A stretch of DNA of 64,000 nt from the NCBI RefSeq assembly GCF_022179545.1, contig NZ_AP025518.1, forward strand, positions 2,914,001 to 2,978,000, in the 5' to 3' direction. The notes below the pieces were generated by a model. The model saw only the letters and a program-made list of their open reading frames with translations. It searched no databases and was not told the DNA's origin. A program made the translations under genes and the position numbers. This document shows, in pieces, positions 1 to 10,138 of this stretch. Origin of the DNA: Mycolicibacterium fortuitum subsp. fortuitum (GTDB lineage: Bacteria > Actinomycetota > Actinomycetes > Mycobacteriales > Mycobacteriaceae). Each line of letters starts with the position of its first letter. Position 1 is the stretch's first letter.

Positions 1-573
1 GTGCGGCGGGTGCGGTTGCTGCCCGGGGACCCACCGGCCACCCGGCAGGCGGTGGAGGCCATCATGAGCGCCGATCTGGTGGTGCTCGGTCCGGGGTCGT
101 GGTTCACCAGTGTGATCCCGCACGTATTGGTGCCACAGTTGGCGGCTGCATTACGCGCGACGACGGCCCGGCGGGCGCTCGTGTTGAATCTGGCTGCGGA
201 GCCCGGCGAAACAGCCGGCTTCTCGGCAGAGCGCCACATCCATGTTCTGGCCCAGCATGCTCCGGACTTCACGGTGCATGACATCATCGTCGATGCCAGT
301 CGGGTGCCGAGCGACCGTGAACGGGAACAGCTCAGCCGCACGGCCAACATCCTCAATGCCCGCGTTGAGTTTGCTGACGTGTCCCGACCTGGTACACCTT
401 TACATGACCCGGCGAAGTTGGCCGCGGTGCTGGAGGGGGTGCGGTTGCGCGCGACGGCGCCCGGCCGGGCCGTGCAGGAGTCCACCGTTCCCACGCCCGC
501 TGCGAGGTCGGTCGACGTTGCGCGCCAGGAGCCGGCGCCGAATACACCGAGAGGGGACGATCCGTGGCGATGA
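1..573 (+). CDS. cuvA: CuvA/YvcK-family protein, C-terminal part
   Basis: Partial gene; the reading frame is open at the left edge and the last 190 codons are present. The segment reading [18 protein letters not shown], followed by [11 protein letters not shown], is typical of the CofD-like fold of YvcK proteins (M. tuberculosis Rv1422, called CuvA). In mycobacteria this family binds UDP-sugars and supports cell-wall synthesis and polar growth on some carbon sources; that role is known for the family and is not shown here. The C-terminal 35 residues or so are proline-rich and look disordered. The stop codon overlaps the whiA start by 10 bases, the usual yvcK-whiA coupling in Gram-positive bacteria. 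The gene upstream would be expected to be rapZ/yvcJ, outside the window. Confidence 0.93.
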   Translation: MRRVRLLPGDPPATRQAVEAIMSADLVVLGPGSWFTSVIPHVLVPQLAAALRATTARRALVLNLAAEPGETAGFSAERHIHVLAQHAPDFTVHDIIVDASRVPSDREREQLSRTANILNARVEFADVSRPGTPLHDPAKLAAVLEGVRLRATAPGRAVQESTVPTPAARSVDVARQEPAPNTPRGDDPWR

Positions 574-1547
574 CAGCCGAAGTGAAAGACGAGCTGAGCC
601 GCCTCGTAGTCAACTCGGTGAGTGCTCGCCGCGCGGAGGTGGCGTCGTTGTTGCGCTTTGCCGGCGGTCTGCACATCGTGGCCGGCCGAGTCGTGGTGGA
701 AGCCGAGGTCGATCTCGGGATCATCGCGCGCCGACTGCGCAAGGACATCTACGACCTGTACGGGTACAACGCGGTGGTGCACGTGCTGTCGGCCAGTGGC
801 ATTCGCAAGAACACCCGGTATGTGGTGCGGGTGGCCGCCGACGGCGAGGCGCTGGCGCGCCAGACCGGCTTGCTGGACCTTCGTGGTCGCCCGGTGCGTG
901 GCCTGCCCGCGCAGGTGGTCGGCGGCAGTGTCGGTGACGCGGAGGCGGCGTGGCGCGGTGCATTCCTCGCCCACGGTTCGTTGACCGAGCCGGGACGGTC
1001 GTCGGCGCTCGAGGTCAGCTGCCCCGGCCCGGAGGCTGCTCTGGCACTCGTCGGCGCGGCCCGCCGTCTCGGGGTCAGTGCCAAGGCCCGCGAGGTGCGT
1101 GGCAGTGACCGCGTGGTCGTGCGCGACGGTGAGGCGATCGGCGCATTGCTGACCCGTATGGGTGCCCAGGACACCAGGTTGACCTGGGAGGAACGGCGGA
1201 TGCGCCGGGAGGTCCGCGCCACGGCCAATCGCCTGGCCAATTTCGATGATGCGAACCTGCGCCGCTCGGCGCGTGCCGCGGTGGCCGCGGCGGCTCGCGT
1301 CGAACGTGCCTTGGACATCCTGGGCGACGGAGTTCCCGACCACCTGGCTGCGGCGGGCAAGCTGCGGGTGGAGCATCGGCAGGCGTCGCTGGAGGAGTTG
1401 GGTCGGCTCGCCGATCCGCCGATGACCAAAGATGCTGTGGCCGGCCGTATCCGGCGATTGTTGTCGATGGCCGATCGCAAGGCGAAGCAGGAAGGGTTGC
1501 CCGACACCGAGTCTGCGGTTACCCCGGACCTGCTCGACGACGCCTGA
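564..1547 (+). CDS. whiA: DNA-binding protein WhiA
   Basis: WhiA is a sporulation and cell-division regulator in Streptomyces; mycobacterial orthologues (Rv1423) are conserved but less studied. The 327-residue protein has the family layout: an N-terminal degenerate LAGLIDADG homing-endonuclease-like domain, with [15 protein letters not shown] features around residues 50-190, then a C-terminal helix-turn-helix of sigma-region-4 type, where the stretch [19 protein letters not shown] leads into the recognition helix and [17 protein letters not shown] sequence. Start GTG 564 lies inside the end of cuvA, so translation is probably coupled. Length matches the family. It ends 71 bases before a convergent gene. 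Confidence 0.96.
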   Translation: MAMTAEVKDELSRLVVNSVSARRAEVASLLRFAGGLHIVAGRVVVEAEVDLGIIARRLRKDIYDLYGYNAVVHVLSASGIRKNTRYVVRVAADGEALARQTGLLDLRGRPVRGLPAQVVGGSVGDAEAAWRGAFLAHGSLTEPGRSSALEVSCPGPEAALALVGAARRLGVSAKAREVRGSDRVVVRDGEAIGALLTRMGAQDTRLTWEERRMRREVRATANRLANFDDANLRRSARAAVAAAARVERALDILGDGVPDHLAAAGKLRVEHRQASLEELGRLADPPMTKDAVAGRIRRLLSMADRKAKQEGLPDTESAVTPDLLDDA

Positions 1548-1565
1548 TCGATCTCGATGAGTTTC

Positions 1566-1599
1566 GTCACCTAGGGATGCCTGGTTACCCATAGGTCAC
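1566..1599. terminator. Possible bidirectional terminator hairpin
   Basis: Between the converging ends of whiA and the minus-strand gene at 1619, the segment 1566-1576 (GTCACCTAGGG) can pair with 1588-1599 (CCCATAGGTCAC), with one mismatch and one bulge and an 11-base loop. There is no clear T-run, which is normal for mycobacterial terminators. Inferred from pairing only. Confidence 0.35.
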
Positions 1600-1618
1600 G
1601 GATCGAAAAGTGCTGCGG

Positions 1619-2161
1619 TCAAACCCCTTTGACGTCGTTAAGCAGTGGGTGGCGGCGGTAGGCGGGGTCCGGTGGGCCGAATTCGATGGCGTTGTCGTCG
1701 AGGCCGTTGCTGATGGTGATCCGGTCGTGGGCGAAGCCGAAGCTGACCGCGACCATATCGCTGGCGGAGTCGGTTTGGCTGCCGCTCCACACCAGAAGTT
1801 CCACGGTGTGGAGCTGTTGACCGTGTAGCGCTGCGAGCCGCGGACATGCGTCGTCTCGCCACGCCAGGGAGATGTCCTTCGGATCCTCGCCATAGGAGAT
1901 CGGCGCACCGGGGTCGATGACGTTCCAGGTGATGGACAGATCGTCGACTTTCTGGTGGGTGATCTCCACCTGCTCGCCCTCGAAGTCCAGCAGGACGGGG
2001 CAGTCGGCAATCCACTCGTCGTTGGTGCGGTTCCATACCAGCCAGCTGCGGGTGAGGCGGCGACCGACCTGGGCGTGCAATCGACGTCCGTGGGTGCGAG
2101 CAACTGTGCGGCGGCCGACGAGCCACTGCGGCTCATACCCGGGGATGCCGAAGAAGGACAC
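1619..2161 (-). CDS. Conserved hypothetical protein, about 180 aa
   Basis: Unrecognised 180-residue soluble protein. It is rich in Trp, Asp and His, has no signal peptide or membrane segment, and opens with SFFGIPGYEPQWLVGRR. The middle (WNRTNDEWIADCPVLLDFEGEQ) alternates hydrophobic and polar residues as in a beta-rich fold. Start GTG 2161 is supported by a GATAAT -10-like box on the minus strand (2168-2173), exactly 6 bases upstream, which would give a leaderless transcript. It is divergent from the TetR gene at 2257, and the tandem operator at 2203-2256 sits just upstream, so the TetR protein may control both. It converges on whiA. Base composition is slightly less extreme than in its neighbours. 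Function unknown. Confidence 0.7.
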   Translation of the reverse strand: MSFFGIPGYEPQWLVGRRTVARTHGRRLHAQVGRRLTRSWLVWNRTNDEWIADCPVLLDFEGEQVEITHQKVDDLSITWNVIDPGAPISYGEDPKDISLAWRDDACPRLAALHGQQLHTVELLVWSGSQTDSASDMVAVSFGFAHDRITISNGLDDNAIEFGPPDPAYRRHPLLNDVKGV

Positions 2162-2202
2162 CCGCCGATTATCCCGATCGGCCGCCCGACAGCCCCACGA
2201 AT

Positions 2203-2256
2203 ATTTCGGATAGCGACCACTATCCGAAATCTCAGATAACGACTACTATCTGAAAT
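2203..2256. promoter_or_regulatory. Tandem palindromic operator of the TetR gene, with -10 box
   Basis: Two 28-bp copies (2203-2230 and 2229-2256, sharing 2 bases) match at 23 of 28 positions; all five differences are transitions. Copy 1 has perfect 11-bp arms, ATTTCGGATAG and CTATCCGAAAT, around 6 bases. Copy 2 keeps arms TCAGATA and TATCTGA. The ATG of the TetR gene follows copy 2 directly, and TACTAT (2244-2249) inside copy 2 fits a -10 box 7 bases from that ATG. Repressor binding would therefore block the promoter. Operator identity is inferred from symmetry and position. Confidence 0.75.
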
Positions 2257-2913
2257 ATGGTCGACGATCGAAGCGGTGATGAGGCGACGCCAGTGCGCCG
2301 GACGCGGGCCGAGAACCAGGCCCGGACCCGGGCGGCGCTCTTGGATGCGGCAGCCCAGACCTGCGCACGAAAGGGCTACGCCGCGGCGTCGGTGGACGAG
2401 ATCGCCGCGGCGGCGGGGTTTTCGGTCGGCGCGGTGTATTCGAATTTCTCCAGCAAGGAGCAGTTGTTCTCCGAACTGATGAACGAACGTGCCTCCGGTC
2501 GGCTCGACCAGGTGGCGCAGACCATCTCCGAGAACGCCGACGGGCCGCTGGCCGCGCTGGGGCGGATGCTCGTCGAGATCGCCGACGACGACATCGAGTT
2601 CGAGGCGATCCAGGCCGAATTCTGGCTGCACGCGGTGCGCAATCCCGACGGTATGCAGATCTTGCAGGACCGGTCCGCGCGCACGCTGGCCGCACTGCGC
2701 GAGATCCTCGCCGAGGCGCTGGAGCGCAACAACATCGACGACAGTGTCTCGGTCGACGGATTCGCCGTCGTGGTGCTCGCCCTCTTTCAGGGTCTGATCC
2801 GGCAACGGCGTATCGACCCGACCCGGGTCCCGGAGGAACTGTTCGGCCAGGCGCTGGCCTGGCAGCTGGCCGGCATGCCCAAGAAGGACAAGCCCAAGAA
2901 AGACAAGAGGTAA
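2257..2913 (+). CDS. TetR-family transcriptional regulator
   Basis: A 218-residue TetR repressor. The N-terminal HTH is clear at about residues 23-70: the helix containing LLDAAAQTCARKGYAAAS is followed by the recognition-helix region FSVGAVYSNFSSKEQLF. The remaining helical domain would bind an unidentified ligand and form dimers. The C-terminus is an unusual lysine-rich tail (KKDKPKKDKR). The ATG directly abuts an operator copy and lies 7 bases after TACTAT, so the mRNA is probably leaderless; there is no Shine-Dalgarno sequence. The hydroxylase at 2918 starts 4 bases downstream and is very likely co-transcribed, hence a likely target. The divergent gene at 2161 may be another target. Confidence 0.93.
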   Translation: MVDDRSGDEATPVRRTRAENQARTRAALLDAAAQTCARKGYAAASVDEIAAAAGFSVGAVYSNFSSKEQLFSELMNERASGRLDQVAQTISENADGPLAALGRMLVEIADDDIEFEAIQAEFWLHAVRNPDGMQILQDRSARTLAALREILAEALERNNIDDSVSVDGFAVVVLALFQGLIRQRRIDPTRVPEELFGQALAWQLAGMPKKDKPKKDKR

Positions 2914-2917
2914 CCCG

Positions 2918-3829
2918 ATGGATCCGATTCGCATCGGGCTCTACGCCATGCCCGCCTTCTTCGTGCTGATGGCAGTCGAGTTCCTCAGCTATCACTTCGA
3001 CAAAGACGACGATCCGCGGCCCCGGGCCGGGGTCTCGTGGCGGGACACCGGGACCAACCTGTCGACCTACCTGCTGGGTTTCATCCTGCGGCCGTTGGAC
3101 AAGTTCATCGCCGTCCCGATGGTGGCGATCGCCGCATCCGTGACACCGCTGCACCTCTCGGCATCGCACTGGTGGGTCTGGGTGGCGGCCATCGTCCTCG
3201 CCGACTTGGCGTACTACCTCCAGCATCGGATGTCGCACCGCATCCGGTTGTTCTGGGCCGCGCACAACGTGCACCACTCCAGTCAGTACTTCAACCTGTC
3301 CACGGCCCTGCGTTTGTCCTGGCTGATCCCGGGGTCATTCCTGTCCACGATCGGTTTCGTCGGGTTGGCCCTGATCGGGATCCCGGCCTGGATGGTCTTC
3401 CTGTCCCAGGCGATCGTGCTGCTCTATCAGTTCCCCATCCACACCGAGCGCGTCGACCGATTGCCCCGGGTGATCGAGTACGTCTTCAACACCCCTTCGC
3501 ACCATCGCGTGCACCACGGCGCCAACAATCCGTACCTGGACAAGAACTACGCCGGGATCTTCATCCTGTGGGACCGGATGTTCGGCAGCTTCGTCGAAGA
3601 GGGTGAACCTGTCCGCTACGGGCTGACCAAGAACATCGATACCCACAACCCGATCAAGGTCAACTACCACGAATTCGCCGCCATGGTCGGTGACGTCTGG
3701 CGGGCGCGGACCTGGCGCGGTCGGCTCGGATACCTGTTCGGCCCGCCCGGATGGAGCGAAAACGCTGATACCGCAACCACAGTTGAGCGTAGGAGGCAGG
3801 AGCTGACGGCGCCGACCGCGGTCGGCTAG
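2918..3829 (+). CDS. Sterol desaturase / fatty acid hydroxylase family membrane protein
   Basis: A 303-residue integral membrane di-iron enzyme. Several hydrophobic segments (about residues 5-25, 50-90, 130-165) surround the histidine clusters expected for the superfamily: HRMSH, then HNVHHSS, then HHRVHH near residue 190. These ligate the two irons that hydroxylate or desaturate a lipid chain. The family has members acting on sterols, fatty acids, carotenoids and sphingoid bases; the substrate here cannot be told. The ATG lies 4 bases after the TetR stop, with AGAGG at 2906-2910 as ribosome site. It is a likely target of that TetR, suggesting a lipid-responsive two-gene operon. Confidence 0.9.
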   Translation: MDPIRIGLYAMPAFFVLMAVEFLSYHFDKDDDPRPRAGVSWRDTGTNLSTYLLGFILRPLDKFIAVPMVAIAASVTPLHLSASHWWVWVAAIVLADLAYYLQHRMSHRIRLFWAAHNVHHSSQYFNLSTALRLSWLIPGSFLSTIGFVGLALIGIPAWMVFLSQAIVLLYQFPIHTERVDRLPRVIEYVFNTPSHHRVHHGANNPYLDKNYAGIFILWDRMFGSFVEEGEPVRYGLTKNIDTHNPIKVNYHEFAAMVGDVWRARTWRGRLGYLFGPPGWSENADTATTVERRRQELTAPTAVG

Positions 3830-3957
3830 GGGATCCGGCCACCGTTGCCGACACCCGCCGGGATGTCGCCATTGCGTCGCTCTCACGTCACCGCGGCGTT
3901 GTAGTGTGTGGCGACAAACTTCGACGTCAACACCCAACAACCGAGGCGGCGCTCGTA

Positions 3958-5733
3958 ATGCGACTGATTCTTGAGCTGATCCGCCCGTACCGGTTCATGG
4001 TCGCCGGAATCTTTGCGGTGCTGCTGGTGCAGATCGCCACCGGCCTGGCCGCGCCGTGGCCGCTGAAGGTCGTACTCGACAGCGTGGTCGGTCACCACCC
4101 GCTGCCCGGATGGCTGCACGGCCTGCTGCAGCCGCTGCTGGGCGGCGAAACCAAGATGCACATCGCCGGTCTCGCGGCGATCATGGTCCTGGTCATCGCC
4201 GTGGTGGCGGCGATCGCGTCGTATGTCTCCAACTACCTGACCGAAACCGTCGGCCAGCGCATCGGCAACGACCTGCGCACCCGCGCCTACCACCACTTGC
4301 AGCAGTTGTCGCTCAACTACTTCGACACCCACCGTGTCGGCCCCATCTTGAGCACGCTCACCGACGACGTCGACACCATCCAGGGCTTCGCGTCGTCTTC
4401 GACGTTGGGCATCGCTACCGACCTGCTGACGATCGTGGGCATGTTGGCCATGATGTTGTGGCTGCAGTGGGACTTCACGCTCATCGCACTCGCCGTGGCG
4501 CCCCTGCTGCTGTTGTTCGTGTCGCGCATCCGCAAGGCCGTGAAGGCCGCGACACACGAGGTGCGCAAACGGGAATCCGACATCGTCGCCGTGGCGGAGG
4601 AGGGCCTGCAGTCCATCCGCGTGGTCAAGGCCTTCGATCGTGAGGACATGCAGGAACGTGAGCTGGCGATCGCCGGCCAGCAGGCCGTCGATGCCGCGCT
4701 CAACGCGCGGCGCGTGAAATCGGTGGTGTCGCCAATCGTCGGCGTCGTGGTGGCGGCCTGTACCGCGGTGGTGTTGTGGCGAGGTTCGGCGCTCATCCTC
4801 GCGGGCGCCATGACGGCGGGCACCCTGACGGTGTTCATCTCCTACCTCGCCTCGTTCTTCAAACCGGTGCAGGATCTGGCCAAACTCACCAACACCATCG
4901 CCATGGCCTCGGTGGGCGTGGACCGCGTCAACGCACTGCTCACCGCGGAGACGTCGGTCGAGGAGAAGCCGGACGCGATCGATGCGGAGCGCATCAAGGG
5001 TGCAATCAGCTTCGAGCGGGTGGCATTCAGTTACGACAGTGCCACGCCCGTGCTGCGCGACGTCACCTTCGAGGTCGAGCCCGGTCAACTCGTCGGCGTC
5101 GTCGGACACACCGGAAGCGGCAAATCCAGTCTGGTCAGCCTGATTCCGCGCTTCTACGACCCGAGCATGGGGACCGTCCGAGTGGACGGAGTCGACCTGC
5201 GCGATTACAAACTTCACGAACTGCGCAGCCAGATCGCCTACGTACTTCAGGACACGGTCCTGTTCCGGGGCACCATCCGCGACAACATCGCCTTCGGCCG
5301 GCCTGACGCCGACCACGACGAGATCGTCGAGATGGCCAAGCTGGCCAACGCCCACGAGTTCATCTCCGAGATGCCGCAGGGCTACGACAGCCCGGTCGGC
5401 GAGCGTGGGCTCACCCTCTCGGGCGGTCAACGTCAGCGCATCGGCATCGCCCGTGCCCTCATCCGGGACAGTCCGATTCTCATCCTCGACGAACCGACCG
5501 CAGCCCTCGATGCCGAGTCCGAGCGTCTGGTGATGTCCGCGCTGCAGCGGCTGATGAAGGACCGCACGGTGATCACGATCGCCCACCGGCTCAGCACGAT
5601 CCGTGACGCGGACAAGATCGTCGTCCTCGAGGAAGGGCGCGTCGTCGAACAGGGCACGCACACCGAGCTACTCACCGCCGGCGGCAGATATGCCGAACTG
5701 CACCGCATCCAATACGAGGACGAGACATCGTGA
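3958..5733 (+). CDS. ABC exporter, fused membrane and ATPase domains
   Basis: A half-size ABC exporter of the MsbA/LmrA type, 591 residues from ATG 3958. The frame is open from GTG 3904, but the protein reading MRLILELIRPYRFM fits better and has a GAGGCGG-like ribosome site. Six membrane helices fill about residues 10-310. The nucleotide-binding domain carries Walker A GHTGSGKSS near residue 384, Q-loop LQDTVLF, signature LSGGQRQR, Walker B ILILDEP, and the switch histidine in TIAHRLS. It would act as a homodimer exporting an unknown, probably lipophilic, compound. The stop overlaps the start of a phospholipase-D-like gene by 4 bases (GTGA), so the two are co-translated. An upstream 128-base gap separates it from the hydroxylase gene. 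Confidence 0.93.
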   Translation: MRLILELIRPYRFMVAGIFAVLLVQIATGLAAPWPLKVVLDSVVGHHPLPGWLHGLLQPLLGGETKMHIAGLAAIMVLVIAVVAAIASYVSNYLTETVGQRIGNDLRTRAYHHLQQLSLNYFDTHRVGPILSTLTDDVDTIQGFASSSTLGIATDLLTIVGMLAMMLWLQWDFTLIALAVAPLLLLFVSRIRKAVKAATHEVRKRESDIVAVAEEGLQSIRVVKAFDREDMQERELAIAGQQAVDAALNARRVKSVVSPIVGVVVAACTAVVLWRGSALILAGAMTAGTLTVFISYLASFFKPVQDLAKLTNTIAMASVGVDRVNALLTAETSVEEKPDAIDAERIKGAISFERVAFSYDSATPVLRDVTFEVEPGQLVGVVGHTGSGKSSLVSLIPRFYDPSMGTVRVDGVDLRDYKLHELRSQIAYVLQDTVLFRGTIRDNIAFGRPDADHDEIVEMAKLANAHEFISEMPQGYDSPVGERGLTLSGGQRQRIGIARALIRDSPILILDEPTAALDAESERLVMSALQRLMKDRTVITIAHRLSTIRDADKIVVLEEGRVVEQGTHTELLTAGGRYAELHRIQYEDETS

Positions 5734-6722
5734 CGCGTTCGCTGATAATTCTTCCCGACGACTCGGCGCAGCCGGTGATCGATGCGATCAGTGAGTCCAG
5801 TAGGTCGGTGCGCATCAAGATGTTCGCCTTCAGCCACCGGCCGCTCCTGGAAGCGGTGGTGGCCGCCCACCGGCGCGGCGTCGACGTCAAGGTCATGCTC
5901 AACCCCGAGCGGCGCGACGGCGAGACCGACAACGACGTGGCCCGGGAAACGTTGGAGCGGTTCGGCATCCCGGTCCGCGAAAGCAACCCGGCCTTCGACC
6001 TGACGCACGAGAAGTCCATGGTCGTCGACGATGAGCGGGCCTTCGTCGAGTCGCTGAATTGGACCGAGGAGAACTTCACCGTGACCCGGGACTACGCCGT
6101 CGTCACACCCAGCGCATACGAAGTCGCCGAGATCATCGACTGCTTCGAAGCCGACTGGGCCCGTGAGGACTTCGATCCGGGCGGCGGGGCCCACCTGATC
6201 TGGTGCCCGACCAACGGCAGGCACCGCATCGCCGAGTTCATCGACTCCGCCAAACACACCTTGTTCGTGCAGAACGAGCGCTATCAGGACCCGGTGATCA
6301 TCGAGCGCCTCGTTCGAGCGGCGCACCGCGGGGTGAAGGTTCACGTCATGGCCCGCGCAGCACACCATCTCAAGTCCGGCAAGCTGCTCGAAGGCATCAG
6401 CGGGATGCGCATCTTGGACGATGTCGGCATCAAGATCCACCGCCTCAAGCACATGAAACTGCACGCGAAGATGATCCTCGCCGACCACGAGCGGGCCATC
6501 GTCGGCTCGATCAATTTCTCCCCGGGCAGCTTCGACCATCGTCGCGAGCTGGCCATCGAGGTAACCGACCACCACATCATCAAGCGCCTCAACGAAGTGG
6601 CTCATCACGACTGGAAACACTCCGAGCCGATGGACCTGTCGGACGACGGTTTGATCGCCGATCTGGTCGGCCGAGATCCGCACGAAGTCGACCAACTAGC
6701 CCTACGCGACCGCGAAATCTGA
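5730..6722 (+). CDS. Phospholipase D-like protein with two HKD motifs
   Basis: A 330-residue soluble protein with duplicated PLD domains. HKD1 is H93, K95, D100 (HEKSMVVD); HKD2 is H245, K247, D252 (HAKMILAD), each followed by the usual hydrophobic strand and N (SLNWTEENF, SINFSPGSF). Both catalytic motifs are complete, so phosphodiesterase or phosphatidyl transfer activity is plausible. Cardiolipin synthase, phospholipase D and nuclease members all share this fold. No signal peptide or membrane segment is seen, so it probably acts in the cytoplasm or at the inner membrane face. GTG 5730 overlaps the ABC exporter stop, implying a shared task. Confidence 0.88.
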   Translation: MTRSLIILPDDSAQPVIDAISESSRSVRIKMFAFSHRPLLEAVVAAHRRGVDVKVMLNPERRDGETDNDVARETLERFGIPVRESNPAFDLTHEKSMVVDDERAFVESLNWTEENFTVTRDYAVVTPSAYEVAEIIDCFEADWAREDFDPGGGAHLIWCPTNGRHRIAEFIDSAKHTLFVQNERYQDPVIIERLVRAAHRGVKVHVMARAAHHLKSGKLLEGISGMRILDDVGIKIHRLKHMKLHAKMILADHERAIVGSINFSPGSFDHRRELAIEVTDHHIIKRLNEVAHHDWKHSEPMDLSDDGLIADLVGRDPHEVDQLALRDREI

Positions 6723-7832
<1,110 letters not shown>

Positions 7833-7837
7833 TACCG

Positions 7838-9064
7838 ATGACTGTCAAGACACTCGCTGACCTGTTGGCCGAGGGTGTAGAGGGGCGGGGCGTGCTGGTC
7901 CGCTCCGACCTCAACGTCCCCCTCGATGACGAGGGCAACATAAGTGACCCGGGCCGCATCATCGCCTCGGTGCCGACGCTGCAGGCACTGGCCGAGGCCG
8001 GCGCCAAGGTCGTTGTCACCGCACATCTCGGCCGCCCCAAGGGGACCCCGGACCCGAAGTTATCGCTGGCGCCGGTCGCCGCGGCGCTGGGGGAGAAGCT
8101 CGGGCGCCACGTGCAGTTGGCCGGCGATGTGGTCGGGACGGATGCGCTGGCCCGCGCCGAGGGACTCACCGACGGTGACGTGCTGTTGCTGGAGAACATC
8201 CGCTTCGACCCGCGTGAGACCAGCAAGGACGACGCCGAGCGGTTGGCCCTGGCCAAGGCGCTGGCCGCCCTGGTAGAAGGTGCCGACGGTTCGCCGGGTG
8301 CATTCGTCTCCGACGGCTTCGGAGTGGTCCACCGCAAGCAGGCCTCGGTCTACGACGTCGCCACCCTGCTTCCGCACTACGCCGGAACGCTGGTCGAGGC
8401 CGAGGTCAAGGTGCTCGAGCAGCTGACCAGCTCGACCGAGCGTCCCTATGCTGTCGTGCTCGGCGGTTCGAAGGTCTCGGACAAGCTCGCAGTCATCGAG
8501 AATCTCGCCACCAAGGCCGACAGCCTCATCATCGGTGGCGGTATGTGCTTCACCTTCCTTGCCTCCCAAGGGGTTTCGGTGGGCACTTCGCTGCTGCAGG
8601 AGGAGATGATCGACACCTGCAAGCGGTTGCTCGACACCTACGCCGACGTGATCCACCTTCCGGTGGACATCGTGGTGGCCGACAAGTTCGCCGCCGACGC
8701 CGAAGCCGAGACGGTGGCCTCCGATCGCATCCCCGACGGCAAGATGGGCCTCGATATCGGTCCGGAATCGGTCAAGCGGTTCACCGCACTGTTGTCCAAC
8801 GCCAAGACCGTGTTCTGGAACGGCCCGATGGGTGTGTTCGAGTTCCCGGCCTTCGCCGAAGGAACCAGGGGAGTGGCCGAGGCGATCATCGGCGCCACCG
8901 AGAAGGGCGCGTTCAGCGTCGTGGGCGGCGGTGACTCGGCGGCTGCGGTGCGCCAGCTGGGCCTGGCCGAGGACGGGTTCTCTCACATCTCGACCGGTGG
9001 CGGTGCGTCGCTGGAATACCTTGAGGGCAAGACCCTGCCCGGCATCGAAATCCTGGAGTCGTAG
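7838..9064 (+). CDS. pgk: Phosphoglycerate kinase
   Basis: Transfers phosphate from 1,3-bisphosphoglycerate to ADP in glycolysis; 408 residues, normal length. Visible hallmarks are the substrate-binding N-domain segment [13 protein letters not shown], the arginine-containing TAHLGRPKG, the hinge region, and the C-domain nucleotide site [11 protein letters not shown] followed by [10 protein letters not shown]. Five bases separate it from gap and four from tpiA, and it lies in the same direction as both, so the three are one transcriptional unit. Confidence 0.98.
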   Translation: MTVKTLADLLAEGVEGRGVLVRSDLNVPLDDEGNISDPGRIIASVPTLQALAEAGAKVVVTAHLGRPKGTPDPKLSLAPVAAALGEKLGRHVQLAGDVVGTDALARAEGLTDGDVLLLENIRFDPRETSKDDAERLALAKALAALVEGADGSPGAFVSDGFGVVHRKQASVYDVATLLPHYAGTLVEAEVKVLEQLTSSTERPYAVVLGGSKVSDKLAVIENLATKADSLIIGGGMCFTFLASQGVSVGTSLLQEEMIDTCKRLLDTYADVIHLPVDIVVADKFAADAEAETVASDRIPDGKMGLDIGPESVKRFTALLSNAKTVFWNGPMGVFEFPAFAEGTRGVAEAIIGATEKGAFSVVGGGDSAAAVRQLGLAEDGFSHISTGGGASLEYLEGKTLPGIEILES

Positions 9065-9068
9065 AAAC

Positions 9069-9854
9069 ATGGCCCGTAAGCCGCTCATCGCCGGCAACTG
9101 GAAGATGAACCTCAATCACTTCGAGGCCATCGCACTGGTGCAGAAGATCGCATTCGCCTTGCCGGACAAGTACTTCGACAAGGTGGACGTCACCGTCATC
9201 CCGCCGTTCACCGATCTGCGCAGCGTGCAGACCCTGGTCGACGGGGACAAGCTGCGACTCACCTACGGTGCCCAGGACGTGTCCAAGCACGATTCGGGCG
9301 CCTACACCGGTGAGATCAGCGGGGCCTTCCTGGCCAAGCTCGGCTGCAGCTTCGTCGTGGTGGGGCACTCCGAACGTCGCACCTACCACGGTGAAACCGA
9401 CGAGCTGGTGGCGGCCAAGGCCGCCGCGGCGTTCAAGCACGGCATCACGCCGATCATCTGTATCGGCGAGCAGCTTGAGGTCCGTGAGGCAGGCAACCAC
9501 GTCGAGTACAACGTGAACTCCTTGCGCGGCTCGCTCGCCGGTCTCAGCAAAGAGCAGATCGGCCAGGCAGTCATCGCCTACGAGCCGGTGTGGGCGATCG
9601 GCACCGGGCGGGTGGCCAGCGCGGCGGACGCTCAGGAGGTCTGCAAGGCGATCCGTGACGAACTGGGGAACCTGTCGACGCCGCAGCTCGCGGCGGGTGT
9701 GCGGGTGCTCTACGGCGGTTCGGTGAACGCCAAGAACGTCGGCGAGATCGTGGCGCAGGGCGACGTGGACGGCGCCCTGGTCGGTGGGGCCTCGCTGGAC
9801 GGCGAGCAGTTCGCCACGCTTTCGGCCATCGCCGCGGGCGGGCCGCTGCCGTAA
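9069..9854 (+). CDS. tpiA: Triosephosphate isomerase
   Basis: Interconverts dihydroxyacetone phosphate and glyceraldehyde 3-phosphate; 261 residues from ATG 9069, the same length as the M. tuberculosis enzyme. Signature elements: IAGNWKMN with the catalytic lysine, GHSERR with the electrophilic histidine, and [11 protein letters not shown] with the general-base glutamate in loop 6; YGGSVN binds phosphate near the end. The same frame stays open far upstream inside pgk, but the family start is unambiguous. Confidence 0.98.
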   Translation: MARKPLIAGNWKMNLNHFEAIALVQKIAFALPDKYFDKVDVTVIPPFTDLRSVQTLVDGDKLRLTYGAQDVSKHDSGAYTGEISGAFLAKLGCSFVVVGHSERRTYHGETDELVAAKAAAAFKHGITPIICIGEQLEVREAGNHVEYNVNSLRGSLAGLSKEQIGQAVIAYEPVWAIGTGRVASAADAQEVCKAIRDELGNLSTPQLAAGVRVLYGGSVNAKNVGEIVAQGDVDGALVGGASLDGEQFATLSAIAAGGPLP

Positions 9855-9885
9855 CCCGGGGGCCTGGGCCGGACACCGCACCCGG

Positions 9886-9891
9886 TAGTCT
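9886..9891 (+). promoter_or_regulatory. -10 box of secG (leaderless)
   Basis: TAGTCT lies exactly 7 bases before the secG ATG (9899), in the short gap after tpiA. It fits a mycobacterial TANNNT box giving transcription from the A of the ATG. Inferred from spacing. Confidence 0.5.
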
Positions 9892-9898
9892 TACAGCC

Positions 9899-10132
9899 AT
9901 GGAATTGGCTCTGCAGATCACTCTGGTCGTGACCAGCGTGCTGGTCGTGCTCTTGGTGCTGCTGCATCGCGCCAAAGGTGGCGGTCTGTCCACCCTGTTC
10001 GGTGGCGGTGTCCAGTCCAGCCTGTCCGGCTCCACCGTCGTCGAGAAGAACCTCGACCGGTTGACCCTCTTCGTGACCGGCATCTGGCTGGTGTCGATCG
10101 TCGGCGTCGCACTGCTCATCAAGTACGGCTAA
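9899..10132 (+). CDS. secG: Protein-export membrane protein SecG
   Basis: Small subunit of the SecYEG translocon, 77 residues. It has two membrane helices (about residues 4-22 and 53-73) joined by a cytoplasmic loop containing the family sequence HRAKGGGLSTLFGGG. Length and topology match actinobacterial SecG (Rv1440). The ATG is probably at the transcript start (see the -10 box). Its TAA stop is in the same frame as the next gene, two codons before that gene's TTG. Confidence 0.95.
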   Translation: MELALQITLVVTSVLVVLLVLLHRAKGGGLSTLFGGGVQSSLSGSTVVEKNLDRLTLFVTGIWLVSIVGVALLIKYG

Positions 10133-10138
10133 CCCTGG

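Noticed and set aside
1585..2934. 449-codon minus-strand frame across the TetR gene
   Set aside because: Runs through the operators and is antisense to a clear TetR protein; the 1619-2161 frame in another phase explains the real part.
3883..5661. 592-codon open frame on the minus strand opposite the ABC exporter
   Set aside because: It mirrors the exporter, is rich in His, Arg and Gln as expected from GC-biased antisense, and has no recognisable domain.
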